A stretch of DNA of 64,000 nt from Adineta ricciae (Eukaryota > Rotifera > Eurotatoria > Adinetida > Adinetidae), in NCBI GenBank assembly GCA_905250025.1, contig CAJNOJ010000380.1, positions 1 through 64,000 on the forward strand. The letters run 5' to 3'. Positions within the stretch are counted from its first letter, which is position 1. Each line of letters opens with the position of its first letter. A program made the translations under genes and the position numbers. The notes under the pieces were generated by a model, which had not been told where the DNA came from, did not search any database, and was given only the letters and a program-made list of their open reading frames with translations. This document shows positions 47,705-58,316 of this stretch, one piece after another.

Positions 47705-48184
47705 CATGTTGTATTCGTATTTACAAAATAAATTTGTCTAAAGACATAGCTGCGACTTGGTCGCTCTTAGGCATATTTGTAACGCCAAATGTGAATACAT
47801 AGTGCACTTACATCCAAAGAAGAAATCGCGTCACTCTTTTGATTCGTGAATGCCATATGTAAACAGAAATTATGCTGTGAGTTAAAAATGATGCTGTTTG
47901 TTTAGAATTTAAATAGAGCAGGCCAAAACTACGTTGTAACCGTTCAATGTCATACTGTCCACCGATTTTGATGATATGTTTATAATATACAGGTAAGTCA
48001 GAACAGAAAAAAGAGAACCTTTTTTTTTATACACAAACAATCATTGTATTTATATCGAATTTGCATGTGTAACAGCAAAACACACGTGGTGCAAGCACTC
48101 AGTCATATTCTTTTTCGTTTCATTCGTACGTTTTTTCTTGCGAGCGATCTAGATATCCAAGCAGTATATTTGTACGTGTGGTAT
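47705..48184. other. Spacer between MFS genes 2A and 3A
   Basis: 3' UTR of gene 2 and promoter of gene 3; an open frame entering from 48044 continues into gene 3 exon 1 but its upstream part is not conserved as protein in copy B. No other feature seen. Confidence 0.5.
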
Positions 48185-49949
48185 ATGCGTAAAGAAACCA
48201 ATATTCAACGACAACTAGATTGGAGAGTCTATTTCTCTGACTCATGGAAAGTAATTCAGACGGGATATCTTTTTCTCACTTGGTTAGTGATGGTAATTGT
48301 AAAAAACTTCGATAGATTTTATAAACTTTGTTCGTATAACTAGAATTTTCAAGTTCAGTTAATTGGTCCGACAATGCCGACAATAGCAATAAATATGAAT
48401 GTTAGTTATAGTCAAATGGGGTCCGTTGTTGCGGCAAGAAATTTCGGTTATTTGATAGCCAATCTATTCGTTATCATTCAACATGGAGCCATCAAGAAAT
48501 ATGCGTACCCTATTCTGACTGTTGCATTCGTCCTTGCAACAATCGGTACGAATAAACTAAGTGAAATATCGGATTGATACTGTGACATTGTTTATATTTT
48601 AGTGATGTTTAGCGTTCCATTTGTCAAAGTAATGATATTAATGACAGCTCTATTCTTCTTGCAAGGAATAACTTATGGTTTAACAGATCTATGCGCAACT
48701 CACATCTTACTAACAATGTGGAACTTATATTTTGCAGCACCTTTTAGTGTTGCTCGTGCGGGTGTTGGAACGGGAGGTGTTTTCGTATATCTATTCATTT
48801 ATCCATTTCTTACGAAACAAGGGGCGTCTCATAACGATACCAATGTTAGCGGAATCAATTCAACCCTAACTGTTGTCAGCGCAACCAAAAGTGCACAGTT
48901 TAATATCAGTATTCCGTATTTTATCACGGGAAGTTTATGTGCTTTGATCGCTCTCGGACATCTGTTCCTCGCCTTTCGAGAAGCGAAAAATAAGAAAGAA
49001 AGATTAGAATTCAAACAGGTAGTATTCAGAAATATTAGAAGAACATTTGTAATAATTATTAGATGTAAATACTATTTAGAGTGACTACGGTACACTTACA
49101 TCCAATGGAGGACAAGATGAAGAAGTCCCATCTCCATATTCTCCTCGAACATTTGGTTATGGAGATTATCGATATGGCTTAACGCTTTGCATCATATTCA
49201 TTTGCTATATCATTGCTGTTGGTGGAAATGAACTAGGATTTCCGGCGTTCTACTTCACCTTTCTCAAATCGGATCGATTCAATGTATCAAATAGCGAAGC
49301 GAATCTAGACAACATTCTGTTTTGGCTAACGAATGCTGTATGTACACAAAGTTTAGTGAACATGATAGAGATACTATATCTATTTGAATCTAGGCGAGTC
49401 GAATCCCTGTAGCAATTCTTTGTGTTTATGTGGCAACCAGTATAATTTTAAGTGTCATTCTGACTAGCGGTTTGTGTGTTGGTATTATCTGGTTGATCGT
49501 TATCTGGGTAGTTGGCGCGACGAGCACAAGTTTATGTATTCTTGGCACTGCTGCTGGTGCGGTCTTGGGAGCGCTATTTCCTTTATCGATGGCGTACATC
49601 AGTGAACGAATGCAAGTGACACATGTTGCTCTCGCTTATCTGTACAGCGGCGAAGCAATTGGTGGAGTTCTTTTCTCGAAAATATCTGGTAAAACTCATT
49701 TGATCTAGGAAAGATGTTCTCACTTTCCCGACAATCTCTATTTTTATTTCAGGTGATGTTATTGACAGGGATGCAAGGCATTTTATAACGTTGTACACTG
49801 CTGGCATAGCAGTGAACGTCATTCTTTATTTTGCGGCCGAATCTGTTTATTTTGCTCATCAAAGAAAAACTTCATTCGATACACAAACTTCAGTAACGAA
49901 TGGCGTCACGCTTGCTCCGGAAAATGTCACTGAACAAGAAGATAAATAA
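48185..49949 (+). CDS. MFS transporter 3A, NaGLT1/MFSD4-like
   Basis: Six exons: 48185-48292, 48344-48545, 48603-49018, 49080-49337, 49394-49688, 49753-49949 (491 residues). ATG 48185 gives exon 1 the family length of 108 nt. Exon 2 starts at NFQVQLIGPTMPTI, matching GFHLEIIGPT of gene 1. The family's third intron is absent: TDLCATHILLTMWNL reads straight through where genes 1 and 2 are split, with no residue gained or lost. The loop contains three possible glycosylation sites (NDT, NVS, NST). TM7 region VGGNELGFPAFYFTFL differs from genes 1 and 2. It ends NVTEQEDK. The 3' end lies 44 bp from the convergent CAR-like gene. Confidence 0.85.
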
Positions 49950-49993
49950 CATTTAGAGACACCACCTGAAGCGATATGAGCAAAAGGCAAAGT

Positions 49994-52900
49994 TTATAAA
50001 AGCTTATTTCGAATAAACAAGATCCATTTGATCATCTGAGGATATAATAAATCTAACTGCGGTATTTGATTATCTTCTTGTTCACCAGTCGATGCGATCG
50101 CGTAATGCAAGAGAACTTCTCTGGCATTCTTTAATGTATCGGTCTGGTTTTCTGGCGATGACAACCGCGCGCGCCATTCAAGATCAGAGACACATTCGAG
50201 TTGAATATCACAATTACGAATCATTTCAACAACATCACGATATGATATTCCATTGGTTGTATTTGCAACATGATAGGTTTTCTGATAACTATTCAATTGA
50301 AGGTGATCTAATGAAACAATATCTTGCACGGCCAGATCGACTGATAGTTCTTTCAATCTTCTCTTAACCAAACTTTCAGGATAACAGCTCATCTTCATTA
50401 TAGTGCTTATGATTAATGTATTGATGTCATGTCGATTGCAGGCACCTGTTAGAGTATGAGCACCAATCGATCCAAGTCGATAGATAGCAACAGGAAGTCC
50501 GAGATGTTGCGCTTTTGCTACTAGTTTTTCTGCCACCCATTTACTCTGTGAATATCCATTTCTAAGATGATCCGGAGGAATCGTATCAATTGGTGTGCCA
50601 TGTGTCATTCTGGAAGGTAAAACGCTCATGGTTGATATGTACTGTATTGGTATACATGCTGAAGAGACATGACATGCAAAACGGATGACTTCGAGAGTGC
50701 CGAGAACATTTGGACGATAGAGTATATTGTATGGTAAAACAAAATTAACTGTTGCACCGCAATGAACAATGAGGTCGATCTGATCGGCGAGATCTGCGTA
50801 TGTATTCGTATCAAGACCAAAACGATCTTCAGCTAGATCACCTTGAAGAGGAAGAAGTCGTTCTTGATATTCTTCCTTCCATAGCTGAAGAAATATCATG
50901 TTTTCACGAATACGATGGAGAGGACTGACCGACAGAGATTTACAACGAACTAAACATACAAATTTGCAGCAGATCGGATGAATTCGAAGCATTTCTGCAA
51001 GAATAAAGGCACCAACAAATCCAGTTGCTCCAGTAAGAAAAATTCTTGTTGGACAAGCAGACTTAATTCTAAGTTCTTTCACAGTAATATTTAATTCCAG
51101 TTTCGCATCATTTAATAATTGTGGTATAATGGCTTCAGTCGAAGAAGGCAATGATTGCGAAGGATCTTTAACGAAATTAGCAAGTCGTTGCAAAGTCATA
51201 TTCGATTCGAATAAGACCTGAAGTGGTATAGATACACCTAGATCCTTCCGAATCATATGTGATAGTCGTAAACCTGTCAATGAATCTGCACCCATCGTGA
51301 TAGAAATAGGTCTGTTCTGATCTATTAACAACTGTTGTCCAGTAATGGATTCGATCATGTCTTTTATCTGATCATCGACAGTTCTATCCTCTTTTAATCG
51401 ATCTGCATAATGTGCGGCTAATTTATAACGGCAAAGCTTCATGGATAATGTCAAAAGGCCATTTTCTGGCGTGAACGGTTGGGATTCTAGAATTATCTTC
51501 GAGGGAATTTCATACTTTTGCAGTGATTCTTTAACACCGATGGTTTGCAGATCATTCATAATTGCATTATAAACGAAATCATGCGAATCCGTTTCACTCA
51601 AGTCATGAGCTTCTGTAAGTCGTCGCACATATTCTTTGTTGGGTACGATAACTGCTTTAACGCAGTTATCAAGACCATCTCCATAGATGTAAATTTGATC
51701 GATAAATAAACTTTGTAGATAGATGCCTTCGAGAGACTCAGGCGAGACAAATTGTCCTTGAGCCAGTTTAAAGAAATTTTTCTTTCGGTCGATTACATGG
51801 AGATCAGGTTTGCCGTCTATTTTCCCACGCAACTCAACAATATCACCAGTGCGAAAGAACCCATCTTCAGTCAAAGCAGCTTGTGTTTCTTCAATATTAT
51901 TAATATATTCGGAAAACATCTGAGCAGTTTTAACCAGTAATTCTCCACGTGGGTATGGTCGATCTTCGATTGTGTATCCCATTTCATTCACTGATTCAAG
52001 ACGATAATCGATCATTGTTGATAAAAACGTATAATTGAATGTAATTCGTCCACACTCCGTTGTTCCATAAGCTTCGACTATTTTACAATGAGAGAAGCAT
52101 TGTTCGATGAATTTCAACACAATTGGACTAGTCATAGCACCCCCGATAGAAATTACTCGACATCGTGCAGGAATGAGTTTTGAAAACTTTTCTAAAAGTT
52201 GCTGTTCAGTTGCGTTTGTTGACATCGAAAGTGTCGTGTGAAACTCCGAGTAGATCTTATTCCAAAATGTAGGAGGTGCGGAGAAAAATGTTGGCGCAAT
52301 CAATGTTAACTCCTCCATCAATTGAGTTACATTACCCGTTGAAAATCCAGTACATCCTCCTTCTAAAAAGGTCGCAATGGCACCCTTGCGATCAGTAATC
52401 CATGCTAATGGTCGATAACAAAAACGTACACGTTCTTCAGTCGACGAAATTCGTCGTATTGGATACGTCGCTCGATACACTTTTTCAGATAACATTGCAC
52501 CCTTTGGAAACCCTGAACTTCCACTTGTATATACAATGGTTACACAATCATCGGGTTGATTAATGACATACTCGCGTAATTTAGTTGAATTCTTATTTTC
52601 AATATCGTTCATACAATGAATACTAAGACTGCTCGTTCCTAAAAGTATAACAATGCACTGTTGAAGCATATCGATGTCGCGCACTGTTTATTTACTAGAA
52701 AGAGTTTCAGGAACGGGGTCCATGCAAATAAGATGTTTAAATGTTGAACATTGGGAATGAATTTCTATAAATCTAAGTAACATCTCGCGATCACATACAA
52801 TCACTGATATACACGTATTATTAATAATGAACGCCAGTTCACGATTGCTTAATTGACAATAAATTGGTACGCTAACAATACTTTGTAGAAGACATGCAAG

Positions 52901-53347
52901 ATCCGTAATAATCCATTCCGGTCGATTCGCTGCGCAGATGCCTAAGTATTCACGTGATTGCATCAAGTTTTGCAATCCAAAACTGAACTTCTTGATTCGA
53001 TCACCCACTGCTGCGAATGTTTGCCACGAATATGAATCTAAATATTCATCTGGGTTTGTGCTCGATCTATCTCTTGTACCAAAACATGGTTTTTGCCAAT
53101 TGAAATCAATTGCTGTCAAGATTCGACTGGCCAGATCGATTCTTGTGCAAATCTTTTCTATGCCATAATCCATCAAAAACTTACAAACAAAATCATGCTT
53201 GTGTACTGATGGATTTGTCACTTTACATATATGACAAAGATTATAATTGGTACATGTCAGACAACTGTACCAGTGTTCGCCATTTTTGAATGTTCGTTTG
53301 CAATTACGACAATACAGTACAATTGTGACATCTATTTCTGCATTCAT
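49994..53347 (-). CDS. Carboxylic-acid-reductase-like enzyme (ZZ finger, adenylation, carrier, thioester reductase)
   Basis: Exons 53347-52696 and 52638-49994 (57-bp intron) give 1098 residues. Domains in order: ZZ-type zinc finger (residues 12-52, CRNC, CLTC, CHIC, HKH); AMP-binding adenylation domain with ATP loop [11 protein letters not shown] (253-264), EAYGTTECG and [11 protein letters not shown], closest in feel to long-chain acyl-CoA synthetases; a carrier domain with the phosphopantetheine serine in [10 protein letters not shown] (about 670); and a C-terminal NADPH thioester reductase with [10 protein letters not shown] (about 754) and the catalytic pair in [12 protein letters not shown] (Y about 913). 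By family this activates a carboxylic acid, loads it on the carrier arm and releases it as an aldehyde. The ZZ finger is unusual and may direct protein contact. TTTAG immediately precedes the ATG. Confidence 0.9.
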
Positions 53348-54053
53348 CTAAATTATAGTAGAAAGAGATATGTATCATATCATTGTGTACTTCCCTTTGA
53401 AAAATAAGACTTTACACACGTTGTGCAAGAACATGTTTTTCTCGCCTAGAAACGGTGAAACACGACTAGCAATTTATTTTCTTTCTTTTATCACGTCATC
53501 AGATCTTTGAGTCACTCACGTCTCTACCATGAGTCATTGCGAATCTCCTTGATTGAATGAAAAAGTTTATCGCTGTAATGTTAGCGTCATTGGATATTAC
53601 TTCAAGACGCTACCTTCTACATTGTTGCTTTTCTTCCATTTCTATACATATACCCAGGTCAACAAATCCGATGCTGGATCCGATCGGATCCGAGTATGGG
53701 ATTGTTCGACCTGGGTATCTCAACAACATCCGACTGTTTTTCAGTTGAATGGCAAAGAATCGATTATCTTGTTGTACTCGATACTAGAATCTCTTTAGAT
53801 AACGGCCACAGACAAATCACTTAATCTGATAAAGAACAAAATAATCGAAAACAAGGTTCGAAAAAGCATTTGGAAAGTATCACATGTGATAAGGAGAGAA
53901 GAAAGAAACGATGCATGTTTATCAAGGATGTTGTATATACATATATGTATCTATATAAGTAAGAGGAGAACATAACAATGAATCATGCTACTAAATTGTT
54001 GAATTTCAAAACTGCTTTTAGTAGTTGTATTTTTATAAAATTTTTGTCGGCAA
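53348..54053. other. Intergenic region with a short foldback
   Basis: AT-rich upstream region of the CAR-like gene. Apart from the palindrome at 53650-53718 I see no feature. Confidence 0.5.
53650..53718. repeat. 69-bp foldback palindrome
   Basis: Arms ATACCCAGGTC and GACCTGGGTAT close a near-perfect hairpin whose centre is the perfect 16-bp palindrome GGATCCGATCGGATCC. Arm identity is about 85% over 34 bp with one or two single-base offsets. It contains no gene. It could be a tiny foldback element or a protein-binding site. Confidence 0.75.
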
Positions 54054-54438
54054 AACGGCGTCGGCAAAGTGATTGCGACCCGTACAAAACAAGTAAAAGA
54101 AATTGCACAAAAACTAGGAAAGAATCGAATTCCAAAAGGTCTTGAAGTCCGAACGATCAATGGTTTTCAAGGACATGGAAAAGAAATTATTCTTATATCA
54201 TTAGTACCATCAAATGATGATTGTGGAATTGATTTTTTTGGATAATCAACAATGAATGAATGTATTTTTAACACGAGCAAAAGGTGCAATGATTGTTTTT
54301 GGAAATAAGGAAACATTAAGTTCAAATACTTTATGGAAACTACGGGTGGAAAGTGTTCCAAATACTAATTCGATTCAATCTATTCAAAATTGTTTATCGA
54401 TTCAACATCAATCTTCCTCAAATAACAATAATCGATAA
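54054..54438 (+). pseudogene. Relic of an UPF1-like SF1 helicase, C-terminal part
   Basis: Two frames together show the C-terminal RecA-like domain of an UPF1/ZNFX1-type helicase. Frame 1 (54054-54245) has VIATRTKQVKEIAQKLG and RTINGFQGHGKEIILISLV, the QG-E motif V region, then an in-frame TAA. Frame 2 (54256-54438) has MNVFLTRAKGAMIVFGNKET, the motif VI region (LTRAK). A frameshift and stop lie between them at 54243-54256. Motifs I-IV are not found upstream, so only the end of the gene remains. It is a decayed fragment, perhaps moved here with the nearby foldback elements. Confidence 0.7.
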
Positions 54439-54611
54439 TATAGAATCGATTTTACTTGAAAAAGATAATTTTTTATTCAAATTTTTAAATAATCTAATCA
54501 AGAAATATATGAGACTAAATAAATTATAACGAATTTTCAATAGAGAGTACATACAGGAGTATTCATAGATTGAAAAGATATGACTCAAGAGAAAGGTCAC
54601 ATTTCTATGTC

Positions 54612-54843
54612 GTACGTTCCGCCGTCCGGATCCTGCAGGAAAGCACCGGAAAACACTGGGACATGGAAGCAGTATTCCGACCGGAAATTTTGGGATTTTT
54701 TCCGGTAAATTTCAGTGGGTTTCATGTGCTTTCCGACAGGAACTAACCGGGAATCATCGGAAAAAATCCCGAAATTTCCGGTCGAAATACTGCTTCCATG
54801 TTCCAGTGATTTCCGGTGCTTTTCTATGGGAACCGCTCCGTAC
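54612..54843. mobile_element. 232-bp foldback / MITE-like element
   Basis: Arms of about 70 bp are inverted copies: AAAGCACCGGAAAACACTGG at 54640 and its complement near 54822, continuing through ACATGGAAGCAGTATT and CGACCGGAAATT to GGGATTTTTTCCG. The ends read GTACG and CGTAC. The element is GC-richer than its AT-rich surroundings and has no open frame, so it fits a non-autonomous, transposed hairpin element. No clear target duplication was found. Confidence 0.7.
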
Positions 54844-55186
54844 TCTTTGACTTGGGTTCAAAAAAGAACGTGATTAAAGAAAAATCATATTATTGCTGTG
54901 TTAGAGTTTATATATTATTTTCTGTTAAAAATTTTGGAATATCATGTTCAAGTGATAAATCAAATCTTGTCAGTTTATAATTCAATATGCGTAATCATCT
55001 TAGATTTATTATTTTTATGCAAAATAAAAAATTTTAATATGCGAAGATATTGGAGTTTTGAAATATGATCGATATAGTGTGACAAGGATATAAATAAAGA
55101 AAATATCATGTACAAGAAATCTCATTTACTTTATTTCATGGTGCAAAGATTCTTGTCTGACGACTTTCAAGTTTAATCATTTCAGT
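54844..55186. other. Upstream region of the NHL gene
   Basis: AT-rich. An acceptor-like ATTTCAG at 55179-55185 lies just before the ATG. No gene seen. Confidence 0.5.
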
Positions 55187-56336
55187 ATGATTCGTGTTTT
55201 AATTCTGACGATTCTAATCAATGAAATCTTAGGTAATGGTAAAAAATGAACTAATTATTCATCTGTGTTAATTATATTTTTGAGAAATTTTAATTTTATT
55301 TCATTTCAATTGTAGCTGTTTCATTTAATCAACCAAAATTTTGTCCAACAGTAAAATGGAATTCGAAAGGAGAACTGTTCACTGCTACAGAAACGTCTAG
55401 AAGTCTACCGCTTATTCTGTTTATTGATACAAACAATACAATATACGTTAATTCTGGAAAAGAAGATGTCATATCAGTTTGGTATAAGGATCATTCCCAT
55501 CCGAAATCGATTAGCTACTTATCTAAGGTAGAAATATCATCTATATTCGTAATCGATAATGGTGATATTTATATTGCCTATCTTAATAATACAATTTCTA
55601 AATGGATAGCAAGTACAGATAGTTTTGTTCATGTTATGAATGGTGAGTCCATATGTGCTGATCTTTTTATCGATGTCAATAATAATTTATATTGTTCAAT
55701 GGCTTGGGAGGATGTTGTTATAAAAAGGTCCTTGTACAAGGATAAGGAAACGGATATAGTGATTGTAGCTGGCACAGGCTCTGGAGGCTCTGCTGCATAT
55801 CAATTAAGCAGTCCCATAGGGATTTTTGTTGATACAAATTTGGATTTATATGTCGCAGATCGGCACAATGATCGAATTCAATTGTTTCATTCGGGTGAAA
55901 GAAATGCGACGACAGTAGCAGGACAAGGTTCATTGGATTTTACAATTTCACTGTTGAAGCCTTGGTCAATTGTATTAGATCATGAAAAATATCTTTTTAT
56001 CCTGGACTATGGAAATGGCCGTATAGTTCGATCAGGACCACATGGATTTCAATGTTTACTTGGATGTATTGCGAAAGAAATAAAAGAATATCGACTTTAT
56101 GACCCATCTAGATTAAGTTTCGATGTGAATGGAAATTTATTTGTTTGTGATGCAAACGGTAGACGAATTCAAAGATTTACTCTACAAAAAGATTCTTGTG
56201 GTAAGTGTCGAAAATGTATTTTGTTGTTGATGAAGGCTTTTGAATTCTCTGGATTGCAGAGAAGTCTGAGTATCGTATATCAGCACGAAAACGTTGTATT
56301 GTGAGTGATTTTTGTGGTGATATGCTAATCCCATAG
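55187..56336 (+). CDS. Secreted NHL-repeat protein
   Basis: Exons 55187-55232, 55316-56200 and 56260-56336 give 335 residues. A signal peptide (MIRVLILTILINEILA) precedes a beta-propeller made of NHL repeats. The clearest are LSSPIGIFVDTNLDLYVADR, LKPWSIVLDHEKYLFILDYG and DPSRLSFDVNGNLFVCDANG, each followed by an R-I-Q/R strand, with weaker ones before. The last exon adds a Cys-containing tail (CIVSDFCGDMLIP). NHL propellers usually bind proteins or sugars; no catalytic residues of peptidyl-amidating lyases are evident. The last donor is GTAAGT within KDSCG; without splicing the frame would end in an unlikely tail. Confidence 0.82.
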
Positions 56337-56642
56337 CATCCGATTCAAGTTTCCTTTCGCAATAATGATAACTTTACACACTAGAGCACCCATTCTATCA
56401 TCATCGTTACTATCCGATATAAAATCAAACCAGTATTTTAAATTAGTATCTTTATTTCAGTACTTTGCTTTGGTATAGCTAGATGATCATCTAAGAATGC
56501 TTAATCTCACTATCAGCGAAACCAATGCTATCGCAGGGCAATAATTATTGAGTTTTTATTATATTAATAGGTGATATTGTTATTAACTATTATTCAAACA
56601 CACTATCGAATTCCCTATAGTGAGACTTTAGACTCGTTGATA
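56337..56642. other. Sequence between the NHL gene and block B
   Basis: 306 bp of 3' flank ending at the unknown base 56643. No gene. It contains CCCTATAGTGAG at about 56613, a chance or vector-like string discussed among rejected items. Confidence 0.5.
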
Positions 56643-56643
56643 N
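56643..56643. other. Single unknown base at the start of block B
   Basis: N separates unique DNA from the second copy of the 42061-49411 block; it cuts the U-box gene in mid-exon. Confidence 0.9.
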
Positions 56644-56869
56644 GAAAGTTCGATTTTTCAAAAAATTATTCGTCATCGGCGACGTGTTATGATTTTCGAG
56701 CCAAGATTTCAAAGCATTCTCTTCATATGAATATCCCTAAAGTATTCAAAAATTGCTCTTCGCAGCGAAATACATCATACAATCTTAAACGTACATCTTC
56801 GATCAATAGAACAGGATTTGTCATGATATCTCTTGTAATTGGACATAGGTATTCATCGGGAATTGACAT
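56644..56869 (-). CDS. U-box / GTPase fusion, 5' fragment (copy B)
   Basis: Exon 1 (ATG 56869) and the start of exon 2 repeat the U-box of 41299-42286: SIPDEYLCPITRDIMTNPVL, then GYSYEENALKSWLENHNTSP up to RTF. The intron and the TTTAG acceptor are kept. Two residues differ in exon 1 (V to I, K to T), both tolerated in U-boxes. The GTPase part is missing because the frame meets the unknown base 56643. Confidence 0.8.
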
Positions 56870-58316
56870 TCTCGTTTCGCACGACTTCTGTTTTCATCTA
56901 TGATGTAACTCGTGTTCGAATTTTTATCAGATGTTAGATGATAAGATATCATTTCATAACATGACGATTCTCAAAGCAATAGAACAAGAACGTTCGATTC
57001 TCGACTATAATTAAATTTTCCATTCATCTGTCTACATATAGCTTTGATTGAACACTTAATATGACACTCGAGTATTTTCGCACTTGGTTTTTATTGATCT
57101 CGAGTATGCCGACAATGAACTTTTATGACACACTGTGACCATTCGTACTAGAACAACGCGCTTTGAGTGCACTGACAGAACGCTGGAAGAGAAAAAAAAG
57201 AAAAAAGTTCTCTCCCTTTCTCTCTCTCTCTCTCTTGCGTCTCACGTTGTCTACATTAGTTTCAGCCACGTGCTGCATATTCATAGTATATAAACACATC
57301 CTCTTTGAAGATGTAACGAAATGAAAAGTATCATTTTTCTATTTTGTTTGTCAACGAATAACAAGCATATATTGATAATGGAAAGGTCAAGTATACAAGT
57401 ACTTCTTAACTATATCATCGGTTATTTCATCCGATTTGCCTCCGAATTTTCTTCATTGATGTTGCATGTCAATCGTACATTTTGAAATATTAATGAACAA
57501 TCAAAACAGATCTATATACAATACAACTATATCAATCATACATCCTATTTTCATTAAATCGGTTATACGTCAGTAATTAGATCAGAACGGAATCACGTTA
57601 TGCAAAGGAAAAGTCGATGATAGATTGTTGTAAAACATCCGAACATAATAATGATGAACAGCATGTTCTTAAATGCGGAAGTCGTGCAAAGTTTACATGT
57701 ATTACATTTCTTTTTTTTTCAACAAAGAGAAAGGACAACTTGTTGAAGAAAAAGGCACGCGTCTATGTACGCAGCGAGAAGCACGCTCGTACTAGATCAT
57801 TGAATTTCTTTTTTTAAATAGCGAATGTTTGCCAGAATGACAATTGCTCTCTATTACAAACGTTAATAAAGAACAAAAAAACGATGTAATCATAGGTACT
57901 CTACTGATTCTCTCTAGAGAAATAAAAGAAAAAAAATGTCTTGCCTACTATTCACAAATTACACATGAAGTCCGCTGGGATTTGTTAATCACTGCAACAA
58001 ACGATCTATCACGTCAGTTCGAATAAATAATCGCATAAATTATTCAGCGCTTTTTCTTGATTAAATTAAATTGTAGATTAATTTATTCGTTTAAATACTT
58101 GCTTTTTATTTCGTTTAACTTTCGCATTGAACAAAGTACATGGCATATTTGAATGAATTTCAGTTACAAAATGTTTCTTTTTTTTCTCTCTTCACGTAGA
58201 GTTTATTCTGTTTTTTTTGTGCTTGTACAAACATACGTATGTTCTGTGATTGAATCGAAAAAAAAGAAACGTAATTCCATTCGGTTTGCTGTGATACTCG
58301 ACAGTAACTTTATTAG
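56870..58316. other. Divergent promoter region, copy B
   Basis: Counterpart of 42287-43733 with an expanded CT microsatellite (CTCTCTCTCTCT near 57220). No gene seen. Confidence 0.6.

Larger units (their letters stand above)
42061..49411. repeat. Large duplicated block A (U-box 5' end plus three MFS genes)
   Basis: This stretch is repeated at 56644-64000 in the same orientation, offset 14.58-14.59 kb, with roughly 95% identity through genes, introns and spacers. The duplication may extend beyond the window. Unique DNA with the CAR-like and NHL genes lies between the copies. Confidence 0.9.

Noticed and set aside
52688..52690. TAA splitting the CAR-like gene into two genes
   Set aside because: The stop lies within a good 57-bp GT-AG intron that restores frame and domain continuity.
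56605..56624. CCCTATAGTGAG next to a GAATTC site, resembling the reverse of a T7 promoter end
   Set aside because: Only 12 bases match, the rest of the promoter is absent and no other vector sequence is seen; a vector trace near the N at 56643 cannot be fully excluded but is not supported.
43034..57817. Small open frame conserved at 43034-43237 and 57617-57817
   Set aside because: It lies in the duplicated promoter region; most differences between copies change amino acids, so its conservation reflects the block duplication.
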